A DNA stretch of 64,000 bases from Dactylosporangium fulvum (GCF_025137375.1 NZ_CP073720.1:7402501-7466500), one strand, 5' to 3'. Positions 34,601 through 44,100 are shown, numbered from the stretch's first letter. Notes: a model not told the origin generated them from the sequence alone. A program made the numbers and translations.

Positions 34601-35416
34601 CGCCGCCAGCCGCTGCAGACGCGCCAGCAGCGGGCCGGGAATCGTGACCGGCACGGTGTGTCCGGTCCGGCTGGATACGGCCGGCCGGGGGTGGTCCCTC
34701 GGCAGGTCCAGCACCGGCAGGTCACCGGCCAACTTGTCGGTCCAGTAGGACAGGTCGCGCTGGACCACCGCCTCGTCGGTGTTCTCGCGTTCCCAGGCCA
34801 CGTAGTCGAGGAAGCCGGCCGGCGCGGGCGGGTCGAGCGGCCGGCCCGCCAGCAACGCGTCCAGCTCCCGGACGACGTGCAGCCGGGACAGCCCGTCGAC
34901 GACCAGGTGGTGGAAGTTGGTCGTCAGCATGGTGCGGTCGCCGGGCAGCGCGAATCCGATGATCGTGAAGAAGCACGGCTCGTCGAGCGGGAACGGGCGC
35001 TGGACGGCCCGGTTGCTGATCTCGGTGGCCAGTGCCGCCGCCTCGTCCGCCGGCAGGTGTCGCAGGTCGTGCCAGGTCACCGGTGGCTCGATCGGGCCGC
35101 AGTCCTGCTGCATCGGCACACCGTCGCGCTCGAACATCCGCACCCGCAGGATGTCGTGCCGGGCCATCAGCTCCGCCGTGGCGGCGCGCAACGTCGCGAG
35201 ATCCAGCGCCCGCTCCATGATCCGCAGGTCCGGCATGCTGTACTCGCTGCTGTCCGGGTACTGCCGGCAGGAGAACCAGATCCGCGCCTGCGGCGAGTTG
35301 AGCGGCACGGCGGTGCCCGGCGGCACCGGGGCGATGCGCGGGGCTTCGACCGCGGTGCCCCGCTCGCGCAGCAACTTCATGAGCAGTCGCTGCTTGTCCA
35401 CGTCCAGTCTGGTCAT
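31610..35416 (-). CDS. Terminal NRPS module C-A*-T-TE with a degenerate A domain
   Basis: 1268 aa. C domain with intact HHLVVDG (169-175). A domain from about 475 to 925 is crippled: A3 reads YTAGTTGRPTAV (Lys lost). The A4 segment is deleted (LLETPDG runs straight into CFWPLSQG, no FDxxxxE). About 40 residues before A5 are gone (VTGYGLTETG). A10 is TGGGEID with Glu918 instead of the catalytic Lys. A7 (FRTGDL) and A8 remain. T domain MGGHSLL, Ser977; thioesterase GWSMGG, Ser1104. So it should condense, carry and release but not activate a substrate. The paralogous A-T protein at 21827-24223 is the natural trans loader. Start overlaps the previous NRPS stop by 4 bases. Confidence 0.9.
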   Translation of the reverse strand: MTRLDVDKQRLLMKLLRERGTAVEAPRIAPVPPGTAVPLNSPQARIWFSCRQYPDSSEYSMPDLRIMERALDLATLRAATAELMARHDILRVRMFERDGVPMQQDCGPIEPPVTWHDLRHLPADEAAALATEISNRAVQRPFPLDEPCFFTIIGFALPGDRTMLTTNFHHLVVDGLSRLHVVRELDALLAGRPLDPPAPAGFLDYVAWERENTDEAVVQRDLSYWTDKLAGDLPVLDLPRDHPRPAVSSRTGHTVPVTIPGPLLARLQRLAADEGVTLFVVVLAAYKLFLARMAGQRDILVGTPLAGRDHEVAESIVGCFVKSVPLRTDLSGDPTFREVVRRVHETLLEAHDHQAVPYDRVVAELGLPRLSGVHQVFQTMVNLQLPGGGAGGAADVGVELDTNSAMWDLALSLSTDGDGLGGIIVYSADLFDRRTALRFADVLEGLLVAAAERPDARAFELPLLAPAERDRVLHGLNRYGRPDVPYRTLAQPFEEQVRRAPDAIALRGDEGQVSYAELNARANRLAWFLRDTGVRPGTVVALCLSRGVDQTVALYAAAKLGAPYVPLDPELPDDRLGAMLDDAAPAVVITDRATAGRVPAGSWQVLSFAEPDRWAGAPADDLPVEGTGHDLLHLLYTAGTTGRPTAVTYPVEGALADLEQLQRDHPLGPGDVALLETPDGCFWPLSQGATVAICPSEVHRDPWRLPEHVNAHGVTTLSVAPSMVPDVAEFPGELVTGYGLTETGRVTEKGRPAAHRALYVLDEALAPVPIGVAGELYVGGEIGLARGYHRRAALTAHRFVADPYGAPGARMFRTGDLGRYREDGVLEHLGPIDRQVRIHGLRVEPAEIEAAFTDQDGVWRAVVTAAPDGGLAAFVVPDGDRELPGTGLADGAARRLPDYLMPATVTVVDEIPRTGGGEIDVAALLDLRKRGADAAEADRSVAPETEMEARLAGIFCRVLRRDSVRVTESFFDMGGHSLLVFKLIEQCASELGLRPSVQDVFTGPSVRALAATLGAMRAASAGEDALVSLVENPGAPLVVLVHAASGSVLPFFEVAQRLGREFAVYALQSPPDAPPASIEEIAARYVEAVDAVRGVAPVVVAGWSMGGCVALEMARRWLHRDERVAATLLLDTWAPPSFMAAAADAAQVRGSILGLDVLRLEGAGAAYAALAELTGTVERNRAAFLDYRPEYYPAEVDLLRASDPLPAGAPPFPAGYMDGDRGWSAFAAEVATVEIKGSHLSLFDQEHADQLAAAISAAIARRMGYEEI

Positions 35417-38400
35417 CGGCTTACCCCTCCCGGGTCGCCGAGCCGCTCGGCGACGTCGTCGTCGGACAGCGCGGCCAGCTCAGCGACCAGCGCCTTCTCC
35501 AGGTACGCGGCCACGCCCGCGATCGTCGGCGCGTTGAAGAACTGCCGGACGGTGACCGCCACCCCGAACCGGGTCTTGATCCGGTGCAGCATCTGCAGGG
35601 CCGACAGCGAGGTGCCGCCGGCGGCGAAGAAATTCTGGTTGCGACCGATCTGGTTGACCTGCAGCAGGTCGCGCCACACCTCGGCGATGTCCGCCTCGAT
35701 CAGCGAGGCGACCTCCGAGACACCGGTGCGGGCCTCCCGGTCCCGGGTGGTCGGAACGGGCAGCGCCTGCCGGTCCACCTTGCCGGACGGGGTCAGTGGC
35801 AGGGCGTCCAGCTTCACGTACACCGCCGGCAGCAGGTACTGGGACAGGTACCCGGCCGCGTACTCGGCCACCTCGGGGATGACCGCGTCCGGGCCGACCA
35901 GGTAGGCCACGATCTCCTTGACGCCGGGCTCGTCCTCCCGGATCGCCACGACCGCCCGCTCGACCGCCGGGTGGCTGCCCACCACCGCCTCGATCTCGCC
36001 GGGCTCCACCCGCACGCCCCGGACCTTGGCCTGGCCGTCCGCCCGGCCCGCGTAGTGCAGCAGGCCGTCGTCGTCCCGACTGGCCAGGTCGCCCGTGCGG
36101 TACAGCCGCTCCCCCGGCACCACCGGGTAGGGATGCGGCAGGAACCGTTGCGCCGTCAGCTCCGGCTGGCCCAGATAGCCCCGGGCCAGGCCGTCCACGC
36201 CGGCGACGTACAGCTCGCCGACCACGCCCGTGGGCACCGGCCGGAGCGCTTCGTCCAGAACGTACAGCCGGTAGCCGTTGACCGCCCGGCCCATCGGGAC
36301 GCCGCCGCCGGCCGGCCAGGCACGCCCGGTCCAGAGCGCGACCTCCGAGGTCTCCGTCTGGCCGTACGCGTTGTGCAGGTCGACGTCGAAGCGGACGGCG
36401 AACCGCTCCAGGAGCGCGGCCGGCACCGCCTCGCCGGACGTCTGCACGCAGCCGAGGTCCGGGTACCTGGTGGCCGGAACCGTGGCCAGGTACATGTCCA
36501 GCATCGACGGGACGAAGTGGGCCAGCACCGTGCCCGGCGTGGCGAGCAGCTCGGCCAGGTACGGCACGTCCGTCTCCGTGCCCGCCTCGGCCAGTTCCAC
36601 CGTGGCGCCGGCGGCGAGCGTCGCGAAGATCTCCCAGATCGCGACGTCGAAGATCAACGGCGTCTTGTGCACCACCCGCCGGCCGGGGCCGAGCTCGTAC
36701 CGCCGGGCGATCCACTCCGCCCGGGACGCCGCGCAGCCGTGGTCGATGGCGACGCCCTTGGGCCGGCCCGTGGACCCCGACGTGTAGTAGACGAAGGCCG
36801 TGTTCCGCGGGTGGATCCGGACGGCGCCGCGGCCCTCTTTGACGTCCAGCGCGGCCGGGTCGACCATCGGTAGGCCCTCCAGCCCGGCCGGCGTCGGCTC
36901 AGCGGCGATCACCGCCGCCATCGCGCAGTCGGCGGCGATCCAGCGCAGGCGCTCGGCCGGGTAGCCGGCATCCAGCGGCACGAAGCCGGCACCCGCGCGG
37001 AGCACCCCGAGCAGCGCCGCGATCGACTCCACCGAGCGCGGGACGCACACCCCGATCAGGGCTTCCGGCCCGACGCCGGCGGCCGCCAGCGCGCTCGCCA
37101 CCGCCTCGGCCCGGGCGTCCAGTTCGGCGTAGCTGACGGCGGTCGTCCCCGCCCGCACGGCCACCGCGGCCGGGTCGCGGGCCAACGCCGCGTGGAAACC
37201 GGCGTGCAGCAGTGTCCCGGCGGCGCTGCGATCCTCGTGGCCGGCGTTGATCGCGGCCAGCTGGGCGGTGACCGCGGCGGCTGGCAGCAGCGGCAACTCG
37301 GCCAGCCGGGCCGACGGGTCCGCCAGCGCCGATTCGAGGAGCGTCACCAGGGCGTCCTGCCAGCGGTCGGCGGACGGGCGGTCGAACCGGCGGGCGGCGT
37401 ACTCCACCTCGCCGGCGAGTGTCCCGGCGTCCAGCCGCAGCGTGCAGGTCAGCGCCACCTTGGCGGTACCGGAGTGGACCAGCTGCTCGGTGATCTCCAA
37501 GCCGTCGATCTCACCGCCGCCGTCCACCGGGGTGGACTGGAGGACGAACATGGTCTGGAAGACGGGGTTCTCGGCGGCGTCCCCGCCGCGGGAAAGGCCG
37601 CCGACCATCTCCGCGAACGGCAGGTCCTGCCGGGACAGGGCCTCGGCCAGCGCCGCGTCGGTGCGCTCCACCAGCTCCCGGAACCGCATCCCGGGGGTGA
37701 ACCGCATCCGCAGCGGAACGGTGTTGACCAGGTATCCGATCAGGTCCTCGGTCCCCGGCCGGACCCGGCCGGCCATCGGGACCCCGACCACCACGTCGTC
37801 GGCGCCGCCGGTCATCCGGTGCAGTGTGCCGAGGAAACCGGCGAGCAACACGCCGAACGGGGTCGATCCGCAGGCGCGGGCCACCCGCTCCACCTCGGCC
37901 CGGCCGACGCCGGCGAGCCCGAGCGGGATCGAGAACCCGGCCTGGCCCTCCGCCCCGGTCGGCCGGCCCGGTTCCACCACCGGCGCGTCGCCGTCGAGCT
38001 GGTCCGCCCAGTACCGGCGCTGCCCGGCCGCCTCCTCCGAGCTCAGCCAGCGTTCCTGCCAGGCCACGTAGTCGGCGAACCGCACGGACGGTGCCGGCAG
38101 CGGGCGGCCCAGGTACAGCGCGGCGAACTCTCGCCAGAACACCCCGAGCGACCACGCGTCGAAGGCGCTGTGGTGCACGTCGAGCAGCCACAGGTGCTGC
38201 TCGTCGGCGACCCGGTAGCAGGAGGACCGCACCAGCGGGCCGGCGGACAGGTCGAACGGGCGGGCCGCGTCGGCCTCGGCACGGCGCGTCGCGGCCGCGC
38301 GGTCGGCGACGGTCGTCACCTCGGTCCGGACCGGCGCCGGCGGCTGGAGCCGGGACCAGACCTGGCCGTCCCGTTCCGCGAGGGTGGTCCGCAGCGCCTC

Positions 38401-40383
38401 GTGCCGAGCCGCCAGCGCGGTGAGCGCGGCATCCATCCGGTCGACGTCGAGCGGACCGGAGATCCAGTACCCGAGGGGTACGGCGTAGGTCGGGGCACCG
38501 TGGTGCAGCCGGTCCAGGTACCAGAGTGCGGCCTGGCCGCGCGACGCCGGCCGCCACTCGTCATGCTCGCCGGCCGCCGCGACGACGCCCTCGCCGGTGT
38601 CTCGCCGGCGGGTCCCCTCGATCAGCGCGGCGAGGCCGGTCACGGTCGGCGCGGAGCGCAGCTGGTTGAACGTCAGTGCCGCGCCGGTGACCTGGGCGAC
38701 GCGACTGAGCAGTTGCAGCCCGCGCAGGGAGTCGCCGCCCGCCGCGAAGAAGTCCTCGTCGGCACCGGCCGGCCGGCCGAGCACCTCGGCGACGAGTCGC
38801 GCGACGACAGCCTCCACAGTGGACGGCATGGCCGGGTCGGGGTGGTCGGCGCCGACCGGCGCGGGTGGTGGCGGCAGCTCGGACGGCAGCGCCTTTCCGT
38901 TCAGCGGGGACCGCGGGATCCGGTCCAGCCAGACGATGGTCTGCGGGAGCATGACGGCGGGCAGCCGGCCAGCCAGCTCGGCGCGGAGCGCGACGTCCGC
39001 GGCCGGCGTGTGTTCCCCCTCGACGTACGCGATCAGGCGAGCGCCGGAGACCGGGTCGTCGGCCGCGACCACGACGGCGTCGCGCACGCCGGCGCAGGCC
39101 CGCACCGCGTTCTCCACCTGGCCGGGCTCGACCCGAAATCCACGGATCTTGACCTGACGGTCGGACCGGCCGAGAAACTGCAGGTTCCCGTCCGGCAGCC
39201 GGCTGGCCCGGTCACCGGTCCGGTACATCCGCGTGCCGGGCGGCCCGAACGGGTCCGGCCAGAACCGGTCGGCGGTGGTGGACGGCGCACCCAGATAGCC
39301 GCGGGCCAGCCCGAAGCCGGCGATCCACACGTCCCCGGGTTCGCCGTCGGCCACCGGCGCCAGCTCGTCGTCGAGCAGGTGCACGGTCACCCCGGGCAGC
39401 GGTCGCCCGATCGGCACGAGTCCGATCTCGGGCAGGTTCGCCGGGTCCGGCCGGTACGTGGTGCAGCTGATCGTGGTCTCGGTGGGCCCGTAGTCGGCGA
39501 CGAAGTCCACCGGTCGCGAGCCGACGACCTCCAACCAGGCGGTGAGCTTGTCCATCCGCAGCTTGTCACCGCCGATGAACACCGTGCGCAGGCCGTCGGG
39601 CAGCGACACGATCCCGGCGACGAGGTCGTCCGTCCACTGGTGCCAGTAGTTGCTCGGCAGGCTCACCATGGTCGCCCCGCGGGCCGTGATCAGTTCGGTC
39701 AGCTCGACGCTGGTCGGACGGGGTGTGTCCGGCAGCACGACCGCCCCACCGGCCAGCAATGCCGGCAGCACCTCCTCCAGCGAGGCGTCGACGTGCATCG
39801 AGGTGAACTGCAGGAACCGGTCGGTCGGCCGCAGGCCCAGCTCCGCCCGGATCGCGGTGGCGTGCCCGGCCAGGCTGGCGTGCGAGACCCCGACGGGCTT
39901 CGGCCGGCCGGTCGAGCCGGAGGTGAAGATGCAGTACGCGAGATTGCCGGGCCACATCACGGGCGCCGCACCGCCGGCCGGGTCCGGGCCGGCCAGGTCG
40001 GCCAGGTCGGCCAGGTCGACCACCGAGAACCCGGAGCCGTCGAACTCCCGCTCCGGTCCACCGCGCAGCACGAGCTCGACCCCGGCGTCGGCCAGCATCC
40101 CCGCCACCAGCTTGGCGGGCAGCGCGGCGTCGAGCGGGACGTAGACGCCACCGGCCTTCCACACGGCCAGCAGCGTCACCAGCCAGCGGGCGGACTGTTC
40201 GACGGCGACCCCGACCCGGACCTCGGGCCGCACGCCGCGCGCGGCGAGCCGGCCGGCCAGGTCGTCGGCCAGGTCGTTGAGCTGGCGGAAGCTCAGGACA
40301 CCGGCACCGGATATGACCGCCGCCGCGTCCGGGGTGCGCGCCGCCTGAGCCTCGATCAAATGATGTACGCAAAGATCGGACAT
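35413..40383 (-). CDS. Dimodular NRPS, A-T-C-A-T
   Basis: 1656 aa. It starts directly with an A domain (FTSGSTGRPKPVG, A4 HVDASLEEV, A5 DYGPTETTI), so it may be the loading unit. T1 is AAGGDSLRG; then a C domain with HHSAFDAWS (Ala for the usual Gly after Asp), A2 (YYTSGSTGRPKG, FDVAIWEIF, NAYGQTETS, A10 SGKVD) and T2 AAGGTSLSA. Codes by eye: A1 D-A-E-S-F-G-D-I-S, not assignable. A2 D-V-W-H-Q-S-A-E-V, whose first four match serine-type codes but the rest do not. The acidic tail ELAALSDDDVAERL could be a docking peptide. No epimerase or methyltransferase domain. Confidence 0.9.
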   Translation of the reverse strand: MSDLCVHHLIEAQAARTPDAAAVISGAGVLSFRQLNDLADDLAGRLAARGVRPEVRVGVAVEQSARWLVTLLAVWKAGGVYVPLDAALPAKLVAGMLADAGVELVLRGGPEREFDGSGFSVVDLADLADLAGPDPAGGAAPVMWPGNLAYCIFTSGSTGRPKPVGVSHASLAGHATAIRAELGLRPTDRFLQFTSMHVDASLEEVLPALLAGGAVVLPDTPRPTSVELTELITARGATMVSLPSNYWHQWTDDLVAGIVSLPDGLRTVFIGGDKLRMDKLTAWLEVVGSRPVDFVADYGPTETTISCTTYRPDPANLPEIGLVPIGRPLPGVTVHLLDDELAPVADGEPGDVWIAGFGLARGYLGAPSTTADRFWPDPFGPPGTRMYRTGDRASRLPDGNLQFLGRSDRQVKIRGFRVEPGQVENAVRACAGVRDAVVVAADDPVSGARLIAYVEGEHTPAADVALRAELAGRLPAVMLPQTIVWLDRIPRSPLNGKALPSELPPPPAPVGADHPDPAMPSTVEAVVARLVAEVLGRPAGADEDFFAAGGDSLRGLQLLSRVAQVTGAALTFNQLRSAPTVTGLAALIEGTRRRDTGEGVVAAAGEHDEWRPASRGQAALWYLDRLHHGAPTYAVPLGYWISGPLDVDRMDAALTALAARHEALRTTLAERDGQVWSRLQPPAPVRTEVTTVADRAAATRRAEADAARPFDLSAGPLVRSSCYRVADEQHLWLLDVHHSAFDAWSLGVFWREFAALYLGRPLPAPSVRFADYVAWQERWLSSEEAAGQRRYWADQLDGDAPVVEPGRPTGAEGQAGFSIPLGLAGVGRAEVERVARACGSTPFGVLLAGFLGTLHRMTGGADDVVVGVPMAGRVRPGTEDLIGYLVNTVPLRMRFTPGMRFRELVERTDAALAEALSRQDLPFAEMVGGLSRGGDAAENPVFQTMFVLQSTPVDGGGEIDGLEITEQLVHSGTAKVALTCTLRLDAGTLAGEVEYAARRFDRPSADRWQDALVTLLESALADPSARLAELPLLPAAAVTAQLAAINAGHEDRSAAGTLLHAGFHAALARDPAAVAVRAGTTAVSYAELDARAEAVASALAAAGVGPEALIGVCVPRSVESIAALLGVLRAGAGFVPLDAGYPAERLRWIAADCAMAAVIAAEPTPAGLEGLPMVDPAALDVKEGRGAVRIHPRNTAFVYYTSGSTGRPKGVAIDHGCAASRAEWIARRYELGPGRRVVHKTPLIFDVAIWEIFATLAAGATVELAEAGTETDVPYLAELLATPGTVLAHFVPSMLDMYLATVPATRYPDLGCVQTSGEAVPAALLERFAVRFDVDLHNAYGQTETSEVALWTGRAWPAGGGVPMGRAVNGYRLYVLDEALRPVPTGVVGELYVAGVDGLARGYLGQPELTAQRFLPHPYPVVPGERLYRTGDLASRDDDGLLHYAGRADGQAKVRGVRVEPGEIEAVVGSHPAVERAVVAIREDEPGVKEIVAYLVGPDAVIPEVAEYAAGYLSQYLLPAVYVKLDALPLTPSGKVDRQALPVPTTRDREARTGVSEVASLIEADIAEVWRDLLQVNQIGRNQNFFAAGGTSLSALQMLHRIKTRFGVAVTVRQFFNAPTIAGVAAYLEKALVAELAALSDDDVAERLGDPGGVSR

Positions 40384-40430
40384 CGATCGCCTACCTCCGC
40401 ATCCGTTTCGAAAGAATGAAGTGCGCGGGA

Positions 40431-42224
40431 TCAGGCGACCGCGCCGTCGACCGTGGCTCGCCGCCAGCTGTGGTACAGGCCGGCGTAGACGCCGCCCGCG
40501 GCGACCAGTTCGTCGTGCCGGCCGCGTTCCACCAGCCGGCCGTCGTCGAGCACGATCACCTCGTCGGCCCGTTCGGCGGCGGCCAGCCGGTGCGCGACGG
40601 TCACCGACGTGCGGCCCGCGGTCAGCCGGCGCAACGCCTCGACGAGCGTCAGCTCGATCCGCGGGTCCACGGCCGAGGTCGCCTCGTCGAGGATCAGGCA
40701 GGCCGGGTCGGCCAGGTGCGCGCGGGCCAGGGCGACCAGCTGCCGCTCGCCCGCGGAGAGGCTCTCGCCACGCTGCCCGACCGGGGTGTCCAGGCCGCCC
40801 GGCAGGTTGGCGAGGAAGGCTCCCGCGCCCAGCTCGTGGAAGGCGTGCTCGATCTCGGCGCGGGTGGCGGACGGCCGCCCGTACCGGACGTTCTCCTCGA
40901 CCGTGGTGTCGAACAGGAACGGTTCCTGCGGCACGACCACCAGGCGGGAGCGCAGCGACTCGGTCGCGACCTCCCGCACGTCCACGCCGCCGATCAGGAT
41001 GCGGCCGCGGTCAGGATCGGCCAGCCGGGCGATCAGCTTGGTCAGCGTCGTCTTGCCCGATCCGGTGGCGCCGACCAGCACGACCTGGCGGCCGGCCGGG
41101 ACCTCGAACGACACGTCGGTCAGGGTCGTGCCGGCGTCCGGGTAGCCGAAGCTGACGTTCTCCACGACCACCGCCGGCGGGCCGGCCGGCAGCTGCCGGC
41201 CGTCGACCGGCTCGGCGACGTCCTCGACGATGTCCAGCAGCGCCAGCACCCGTCGCCAGCCGGCGACCGCGTTCTGCGTGAAGTCGATGACCTGGGTGAA
41301 CTCGGCGATCGGCGCCAGGAACAGGGTCACCAGCAGGATGAACGCGACCAGCTCGCCGGCGCTGTGCCCGGTCGACGGGCCGATCGCCAGGCCCACCGCG
41401 ACGACGCCGACCACGATGATCACGGCGAACAGGTCGGCGAGGGAGAGCAGCACGCCGCCCAGATATCCGGCGCGGGTCTTCGCGTCCCGCCACCGGTGGA
41501 TGGTCGCCGCGGTCCGCCGGAGGCTCGGCGCCGTGATGCCGTAGGCGCGGACGACGGCCGCGCCCTGGATGGTCTCCGAGGTCACCGTGAGCAGATCGGC
41601 GACGCGGCCCCGGACCGCGGAGTACGCGGCGCCGAGGCGGCCGGCCAGCACCCGGATGAGGACGAGCAGCGGCACGGTCAGCGCGACCGTGACCAGCGTC
41701 AGCCAGATGTCGTAGTACGCCATGCCGGCGAGGGCGGCCAGCATGATGGCGCCGTTCACCACCCAGGCGATACCGCCCCACTGCAGGAACTGGCTGAGGG
41801 TCTCGACGTCGGAGGTCACCCGGGACACCAGCTTCCCGCGCGTCTCGGCCGAGTGGTAGGCCACGCTGAGCCGGTGCACGTGGACGAAGGCGCGGACCCG
41901 CAGGCCGAACAGCGCGCGCTCGCTGGCGACCGCGAGGCGCAGCAGGCCGGCCCAGTTGACCAGGGCGGTGCCCAGCACCGCCACCGCCGCCAGCGCGCCC
42001 AGGCGGAGCAACTGGCCGGCGTCGATGTGTCCGGTGCTGAGTCCCCGGTCGATGAGCTGCTGGATGAGGACCGGCACGGCCAGCCGGCCGACCCCGCCGA
42101 GCAGCGCGAGGACGATCGTCAGGGCCAGGCCGTCGCGGATCTCCGGGATGGCGGCGAGACCGCGGCGTACCACCGCGACCGTCGACCCGGTGACACTCTC
42201 GGCGTCGGCCGGAACCGTGGTCAT
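40431..42224 (-). CDS. ABC exporter half-transporter (membrane + ATPase), second subunit
   Basis: 597 aa. Type I exporter fold: six membrane helices in residues 1-310, then an ATPase with Walker A GATGSGKT, signature SLSAGERQLVAL, Walker B CLILDEATSAVD and the H-loop VAHRL. It forms a heterodimer with the upstream gene, whose stop overlaps its ATG (42221-42224). Position right behind the NRPS genes suggests export of, or self-protection against, the peptide product. Confidence 0.9.
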   Translation of the reverse strand: MTTVPADAESVTGSTVAVVRRGLAAIPEIRDGLALTIVLALLGGVGRLAVPVLIQQLIDRGLSTGHIDAGQLLRLGALAAVAVLGTALVNWAGLLRLAVASERALFGLRVRAFVHVHRLSVAYHSAETRGKLVSRVTSDVETLSQFLQWGGIAWVVNGAIMLAALAGMAYYDIWLTLVTVALTVPLLVLIRVLAGRLGAAYSAVRGRVADLLTVTSETIQGAAVVRAYGITAPSLRRTAATIHRWRDAKTRAGYLGGVLLSLADLFAVIIVVGVVAVGLAIGPSTGHSAGELVAFILLVTLFLAPIAEFTQVIDFTQNAVAGWRRVLALLDIVEDVAEPVDGRQLPAGPPAVVVENVSFGYPDAGTTLTDVSFEVPAGRQVVLVGATGSGKTTLTKLIARLADPDRGRILIGGVDVREVATESLRSRLVVVPQEPFLFDTTVEENVRYGRPSATRAEIEHAFHELGAGAFLANLPGGLDTPVGQRGESLSAGERQLVALARAHLADPACLILDEATSAVDPRIELTLVEALRRLTAGRTSVTVAHRLAAAERADEVIVLDDGRLVERGRHDELVAAGGVYAGLYHSWRRATVDGAVA

Positions 42225-44014
42225 GCCGCCACCCGCTCTCGCTCGTAGGCCCGGGTCAGCCGGTCGTAGCCGTCGATCCGCAGCAGGTCCGTGTGGGTGC
42301 CGACGCCGGCCACCCGGCCGCGGTCGAGGTAGACGACCGCGTCGGCCAGCGCCAGCGTCGCGGCGCTGCTGGTGACGACGATCGTGGTCGTGGACGGCAG
42401 GCTGGTCGCGAGCCCGCTCATGATCTCCTGCCGGGTGGTGGCGTCGACGGCGGACGTCGCCTCGTCCAGCAGGAGCACCCGTGGCCGGCGGACCAGCGCC
42501 CGGGCCAGCGCGATGCGTTGTCGTTCGCCGCCGGAGAGCGTCACCCCACGCTCGCCGACCCGGGTTGCCAGCCCGTCCGGCTGGCCCTCCACCAGGGCGG
42601 TGGCCCGGGCGAGCCGGAGCGCCTCGTCCAGCCGCTCCCGGTCGGTGTCCGCGGGGGCGGAGTCGAAGTCGAGCAGGACGTTCTCGGCCAGGGTGCCGGC
42701 GAACAGGAACGGCTCCTGGAAGACCGCCGCGCACGCCGCCGCCCGGTCGGCCGCGGCGACCCGGTACAGGTCCACCCCGTTCAGCAGCACCGTGCCGCCG
42801 GTCGGGGGAAGCAGGCCGGCCAGCGCCAGGAGCAGCGTGCTCTTGCCCGACCCGGTGCTCCCGGTGATCGCGACGGTCGCGCCGGCCGGGACGTCGAAGC
42901 TCACCTCGGAAAGGACCGCCGGGCCGTCCGGGTAGGCGAACCCGAGATCGCGGACGCGCAGTTCGAGCGGGCCGTCCGGCAGCGGCTGCGGATCCACCAC
43001 GGCCGGCGGCGGCGTCTCGCCGAGGACCTCCTGGACCCGGCTGTATCCGGCCAGCATGCGCGGCATGCCGCCGAGCACGTTGCCGATCGTGCGCACCGGC
43101 ACCACCAGCAGGGCGAACAGGTTGATGAAACTGACCAGGGTGCCGACCGTGATCGCGCCGCTGTTCACCCGCCACGCCCCGACCACCACCATGATCAGCG
43201 ACGTGGCCATCGGGATCAGCTCGAACAGCGTGTCCAGCATCGTCTCCCGGACGGCCAACGTGACCTTCGCGTCGCGCAGCCGGGCCGACTCGGCGGCGAA
43301 CCTGTCCCGCTCGGCGCGGTCCAGGCCGAGCGTCTTCACCAGGAACGCGCCGTCGAAGCTCTCGTGGGCGACCGCGGTCACCCGCCCCAGCCGCTCCTGG
43401 GCCTCCGCGGCGGGCGCCTCGACCCGTTTCTGGTAGAAGGAGTTGACCAGCAGCAGCGCCGGGATCATGGCACCGCCGGCCAGGGCCAGGATCGGGTCCA
43501 CCGCCAGCGTCCAGCCGGCGGTGATCAGGAACAGCAGGAACATGCCGAGCACGTGCGGCATCCGGGCCGGCAGTTCCGCGGCCGCCTCCGGGTCGGTGGT
43601 GACGTGCGCCAGCTTCTCGCCGGTCGGGTGGGCCTGGTGGTACGCCATCGGCAGCGCGTCGTACCGCTCGACCACGGCCTCCCGCAGGGTGGCGTCGAAA
43701 CGGGCCCGGGTCGCGGTGGAGGTCCATCGCTGGATCAGCCCCGCCGCGCCCTGCACCACGCCGATCGCGAGCACGACCAGGACCACGGCGAGCGCGGTGC
43801 CGGTGACCACCCGGCCGTCGTCGAACCTCGGTATCACCACGTGGTTGACCAGCTCGCCGAGCGCGACGGACCAGGCGACCAGGCCCGCGCCGTACAGCAG
43901 CGAGCCGGCCAGTCCCCAGCTCATCGGGCCCGGATGGGCGCGGAAGGCGGCGAGCAGCAACGCTCGCGATCGGCGGACGAGGTTGGGCCGCGCGGCTGGT
44001 TTCTGATCCGCCAT
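42221..44014 (-). CDS. ABC exporter half-transporter (membrane + ATPase), first subunit
   Basis: 597 aa with the same architecture: membrane domain with WGLAGSLLYGAGLVAWSVAL, then Walker A GSTGSGKST, signature TLSGGERQRIAL, Walker B VLLLDEATSAVD. The switch position is VVTSSAAT, so the H-loop His is replaced by Ser. Its own ATP site is therefore probably degenerate and the partner at 40431-42224 carries the hydrolytic one, as in known heterodimeric exporters. Confidence 0.9.
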   Translation of the reverse strand: MADQKPAARPNLVRRSRALLLAAFRAHPGPMSWGLAGSLLYGAGLVAWSVALGELVNHVVIPRFDDGRVVTGTALAVVLVVLAIGVVQGAAGLIQRWTSTATRARFDATLREAVVERYDALPMAYHQAHPTGEKLAHVTTDPEAAAELPARMPHVLGMFLLFLITAGWTLAVDPILALAGGAMIPALLLVNSFYQKRVEAPAAEAQERLGRVTAVAHESFDGAFLVKTLGLDRAERDRFAAESARLRDAKVTLAVRETMLDTLFELIPMATSLIMVVVGAWRVNSGAITVGTLVSFINLFALLVVPVRTIGNVLGGMPRMLAGYSRVQEVLGETPPPAVVDPQPLPDGPLELRVRDLGFAYPDGPAVLSEVSFDVPAGATVAITGSTGSGKSTLLLALAGLLPPTGGTVLLNGVDLYRVAAADRAAACAAVFQEPFLFAGTLAENVLLDFDSAPADTDRERLDEALRLARATALVEGQPDGLATRVGERGVTLSGGERQRIALARALVRRPRVLLLDEATSAVDATTRQEIMSGLATSLPSTTTIVVTSSAATLALADAVVYLDRGRVAGVGTHTDLLRIDGYDRLTRAYERERVAA

Positions 44015-44100
44015 CGCACCTTCCTGTCATTTACGTTCGTCAATGTAGTTCGCCCCGGAAACGCGCGGATCCGGGCCGGTGTCGGGACAGCGCGTGCCGC

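Noticed and set aside
31157..35905. A 1582-codon plus-strand open frame opposite the terminal NRPS
   Set aside because: It is the antisense shadow of the C-A*-T-TE gene and its neighbour; composition is Arg/Gly/Val-rich with no domain, whereas the minus strand has all NRPS motifs.
35413..40383. Assigning amino acids to the two A domains from their codes
   Set aside because: Codes were read by eye and do not match a known signature fully; only the serine-like start of the second is worth noting.
37192..40419. A 1075-codon plus-strand open frame opposite the A-T-C-A-T gene
   Set aside because: Antisense shadow in high-GC coding DNA; no recognisable motif and it crosses the NRPS start.
40431..44030. 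A single 1199-aa fused double ABC transporter
   Set aside because: The long frame reads the first transporter out of frame as Arg/Gly-rich sequence. The true genes are two 597-aa proteins with a 4-base overlap at 42221-42224.
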